Positions 61,511 through 64,000 of a DNA stretch of 64,000 nucleotides are shown here, in pieces. The notes beneath the pieces are model-generated. The model saw nothing but the letters and a program-made list of their open reading frames with translations, did no database searches and was not told where the DNA came from. This DNA is from a bacterium. GTDB lineage: Bacteria; Chloroflexota; Dormibacteria; Dormibacterales; Dormibacteraceae. The stretch covers positions 31,678 through 95,677 of the forward strand of contig SCQL01000029.1 of the NCBI GenBank assembly GCA_004299235.1, written 5' to 3'. The translations under genes were made by a program, and so were the position numbers. The stretch's first letter is position 1. Every line of letters begins with the position of its first letter.

Positions 61511-62460
61511 AGCTGGCGGTCATTCGCGGCGGCCGGTCGGCGGAGCGTGAGGTATCGCTGCGCTCGGGCGCGGAGGTCGAGACCGCGTTGCGGGCCCGCG
61601 GCCATGATGTCACCGGCGTCGACCTCGACCTGAAAACGTGGGACGTGCTCCGCGACGGCGGCTTTGATTGCGTCTTCAACGCCCTGCACGGCCGCCTGGG
61701 CGAGGACGGCACGGTGCAGGGGATGCTGGAGCTGCTGGGGCTGCCTTACACGGGCTCAGGGGTGCTGGCGTCGGCGCTGTGCATGGACAAGGCCCGCGCG
61801 AGCGCGGTCATGGCCGGGGCTGGGCTGAAAATTCCGGAGCTCGAGGAGCTCGAGATCAAAGAGGGGGTCGGCGCGGGCTTGGTCGAGCGCCTGGTGGCGA
61901 AGTTCGGCCTGCCCCTGGTGGTGAAACCCGTCAGCGAAGGGTCGACGATCGGGCTCACGATCGCGAAGGACGCCGACGCCGTCGCCAGCGGGCTGGTGCT
62001 GGCGGGACGTTACGACAGGCGCGTCCTGGTCCAGCGCTTCGCGGCGGGGACGGAGATCACGATCGGCGTCCTGGCGACGCCTGCCTTACAGGTGCTGCCG
62101 ACCCTGGAGATCGTCAGCGACAACCCCGTCTACGACTACGACGCCAAGTACACCGCCGGCAAATCGCATCACATCATCCCGGCGCGAATCCCGGAGGCCG
62201 CTCGAGTCGCGGCGTCCGAAGCCGCCGGGCGCGCCTTCACAGAGCTCGGGTGCGCGGGCATGGGGCGGGTCGACATCATCGTCGACGCCCAGGCCACGCC
62301 GTGGATCCTGGAGGTCAACACGGTGCCGGGCCTCACCGAGCTCTCGCTGCTGCCGGACGCGGCCCGAGCGGCGGGGATCGCGTTCGACGACCTGTGCCAG
62401 CGCCTCGTCGACCATGCGATGGGCCGCCATCAGCGCCACGTCGGGCCGGCCGCCGGATGA
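61507..62460 (+). CDS. ddl: D-alanine--D-alanine ligase
   Basis: A 317-residue ATP-grasp ligase, GTG start overlapping murB. GGRSAEREVSLRSG at the N-terminus, KPVSEGSTIGLT and EVNTVPGLTELSLLP at the C-terminus. Makes D-Ala-D-Ala for MurF. Confidence 0.94.
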   Translation: MKLAVIRGGRSAEREVSLRSGAEVETALRARGHDVTGVDLDLKTWDVLRDGGFDCVFNALHGRLGEDGTVQGMLELLGLPYTGSGVLASALCMDKARASAVMAGAGLKIPELEELEIKEGVGAGLVERLVAKFGLPLVVKPVSEGSTIGLTIAKDADAVASGLVLAGRYDRRVLVQRFAAGTEITIGVLATPALQVLPTLEIVSDNPVYDYDAKYTAGKSHHIIPARIPEAARVAASEAAGRAFTELGCAGMGRVDIIVDAQATPWILEVNTVPGLTELSLLPDAARAAGIAFDDLCQRLVDHAMGRHQRHVGPAAG

Positions 62461-63395
62461 AGTTCCGCCGGCGCCGTTCGCTGATGCCGCGGATCGACTG
62501 GCGGCGCAGCCTCGAACCATCTGGACCGCTGAAGGGCCAGCTGTGGACGCGATCGGAGAAGGCCCTGCGCGAACCCGATGTGCGCTGGGCGTGGCGCGGG
62601 CTGGCGGTGGGGGCGGCGGTCGCCGAAGCGGCGCTGCTGGCTTGGCTGTGGTTCGGCCCGGCCCTTTCCGTGCGGGCGGTGGAGGTCGCCGGCGCGCATC
62701 ACATGACCAGGGCGGAGGTGGCACGCGTCCTGGGTCTCGGCGAGGGTCGGTCGGTGCTGGCGGTGGACGGCGAGGCGGACCGGCAGCGCCTGCTGGACCA
62801 GACCTGGGTGCGGACGGCCTCCGTCGAGCCGCGGCTGCCGGGCACGATCCTGATCCAGATCAGCGAGTGGCAGCCCGTCGCGGCCTACCACGCGGGCAAG
62901 AGCAGCAAGCTCTTCCTGCTGTCGAGCCAGGCGGTCGTCCTCGGCCCGGCCTCGGCCGCCGGCGCCCTGGTCGACGTTCAGGGTCCGGGCGGAGCGGACC
63001 CGAAAGCGGGCGCCCGGCCGCTCGACCCGCTGCTGCTGACCGCCCTGGTCAACATCCAACGCGAGCTCCCGTCATTGATCGGACAGGAGGTCGGCGGGTT
63101 CACCTTCGACTCGTGCGGCGTGCTGACCCTCGAGGCCAAGCGCGGATGGAAGGTTTATTTTGGCCGCGTGCTGACCCCCGAGGAGTTCGCGTCGCTTCAC
63201 GACAAGCTGGCGGCCCTGAAAGCCATCAACGGCAACGGGAACGTGGACTACAACTCGTCCGACCTGGCGTACGTCAACGTGATGAACCCCGCCGAGCCCG
63301 CGGTCGCGTACAAGTCGCGCGAGGCGGCGGCTCCTTCGCCATCACCGGGCACCACTTCGCCACCGTCACCCAGTCCCGCGGCCGTATGCAAGTAA
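62457..63395 (+). CDS. ftsQ: division protein FtsQ
   Basis: A 312-residue protein: basic N-terminus, one membrane helix (AVAEAALLAWLWFGPALSV), a POTRA domain beginning at VRAVEVAGAHHMTRAEV and a proline-rich tail. It links early and late division proteins. It overlaps ddl by 4 bp and sbp by 10 bp. Confidence 0.85.
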   Translation: MKFRRRRSLMPRIDWRRSLEPSGPLKGQLWTRSEKALREPDVRWAWRGLAVGAAVAEAALLAWLWFGPALSVRAVEVAGAHHMTRAEVARVLGLGEGRSVLAVDGEADRQRLLDQTWVRTASVEPRLPGTILIQISEWQPVAAYHAGKSSKLFLLSSQAVVLGPASAAGALVDVQGPGGADPKAGARPLDPLLLTALVNIQRELPSLIGQEVGGFTFDSCGVLTLEAKRGWKVYFGRVLTPEEFASLHDKLAALKAINGNGNVDYNSSDLAYVNVMNPAEPAVAYKSREAAAPSPSPGTTSPPSPSPAAVCK

Positions 63396-63718
63396 TCGTC
63401 GTCGCGATCGTTTTCGCGGTCCTGGGCGTGCTGCTCGGGCTGCTCTCTCCGGTCACGATCCCGATCACGTACGCGCGCTACACCGCCGTCGCCCTGCTGG
63501 CGGCGCTGGATTCCATCTTCGGCGCGTTCAAGGCCTACATCGCGGGCACGTTCGAACCGCGGGTGTTCTTCAGCGGCCTGCTCACCAACATGACCCTGGC
63601 CGCGAGCCTCACCTATTTCGGCGACAAGCTCGGCGTCGACCTGTCGATCGCCGCGATCGTGGCTTTCGGCGTGCGGATCTTCAACAACCTGGGAGCGATC
63701 CGCCGGCACTACCTGTAG
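63386..63718 (+). CDS. small basic protein Sbp-like (DUF1290)
   Basis: A 110-residue membrane protein with about three helices and the conserved ARYTAVALLAALDSIFGAFK and the C-terminal FNNLGAIRRHYL. DUF1290/Sbp genes lie before ftsA-ftsZ in Firmicutes and related lineages. The function is unknown. The 160 bp after it contain no gene before ftsA. Confidence 0.85.
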   Translation: MQVIVVAIVFAVLGVLLGLLSPVTIPITYARYTAVALLAALDSIFGAFKAYIAGTFEPRVFFSGLLTNMTLAASLTYFGDKLGVDLSIAAIVAFGVRIFNNLGAIRRHYL

Positions 63719-63877
63719 CTGATCCGGCCATCGCTCGCCCCTGCCTGACCACAAGAGCTAGCACCGCCGCCTCTCGGACCCACAAAATCTGGTCCACAGA
63801 CGCCTGGCAGCCGATATAATCCTCGGCAACCCGCCCACACATCCCCCATACGTTCCAGGAGGCATCTCAGCACAGTT

Positions 63878-64000
63878 TTGTCGCGGCGGAAGAAAACCGT
63901 CGGTCTCGACCTGGGCACGAGCCGGGTCGCGGTGGTGATAGCCGAGTCTGACGACCCTGGTGCTCCGGTGAGCATCATCGGCGTGGGCGGCCCACGCCGA
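63878..64000 (+). CDS. ftsA: FtsA/PilM-like actin-fold protein (N-terminal part)
   Basis: The frame from TTG 63878 (after AGGAGG at 63858, unusually far) to the window edge encodes RRKKTVGLDLGTSRVAVVIAE, the phosphate-1 motif of the FtsA/actin fold. Position after ftsQ and sbp favours FtsA over PilM. Confidence 0.72.
   Translation, partial: MSRRKKTVGLDLGTSRVAVVIAESDDPGAPVSIIGVGGPRR

Overview
The window is high-GC DNA with dense operons, many GTG/TTG starts and 1-4 nt stop/start overlaps. The gene set (GH57-glycogen synthase fusion, short alpha-glucan phosphorylase, tad pilus genes, dcw cluster with sbp, rnpB next to an RNase H gene) fits a soil bacterium of the Chloroflexota/Dormibacterota/Actinomycetota sphere. 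That placement is inference; no 16S gene is present.

Layout. (1) 1-8437: alpha-glucan and sugar-nucleotide metabolism (GH57-GT5 fusion, phosphorylase, mannose-1-phosphate guanylyltransferase with a degenerate mutase domain). (2) 8467-24648: a composite genomic island seated in a tRNA-Gly(CCC) gene. It holds two large serine recombinases, two copies (one broken) of a replication-relaxation gene each followed by a small protein gene, two vapBC pairs, an IS630-type transposase, and five 57-59 bp scars that each end in the 3' terminus of the tRNA. The scars cut the island into modules. Module A (8543-16534) carries a MauE / MauD-like / Tat-exported 12-cysteine protein cassette. Module B (16535-23196) carries a LuxR-type solo regulator and a secreted amidase. 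Module C (23197-24027) is essentially a vapBC pair. A beheaded dienelactone hydrolase follows. (3) 24668-30891: chromosomal genes including a PIG-V-like mannosyltransferase, an MFS carrier, a DsrE-family gene with an in-frame TGA at the expected cysteine followed by a SECIS-like hairpin (candidate selenoprotein), and an acetyl-CoA-synthetase-like ligase. (4) 31035-35942: a tad/Flp pilus assembly operon. (5) 35894-44643: an amidohydrolase, mobA, etfBA, a glycosyltransferase, an acyl-CoA carboxylase set with a beta-keto acid cleavage enzyme, a zinc-ribbon protein, RNase H and RNase P RNA. (6) 44782-49281: a PPOX-fold protein, an S9 peptidase, and an ABC-2 exporter behind a leader peptide and terminator. 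(7) 49451-64000: the division and cell wall cluster mraZ-rsmH-ftsL-ftsI-murF-mraY-murD-ftsW-murG-murC-murB-ddl-ftsQ-sbp-ftsA, without murE.

How the parts work together. The island looks like successive integrations at one tRNA site. On the excised circle each recombinase gene would read through the tRNA-derived core into its own C-terminal tail; on the chromosome it reads into the antisense of the tRNA. The scars keep what look like those lost tails, with the pattern V-(Q/E)-F-x-Y-(R/H). The Mau-like cassette has the components expected to export and disulfide-fold a very cysteine-rich protein. The dcw cluster has its own promoter followed by three TGG-type repeats that look like a MraZ operator. 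All family calls come from reading motifs; no database search was run.
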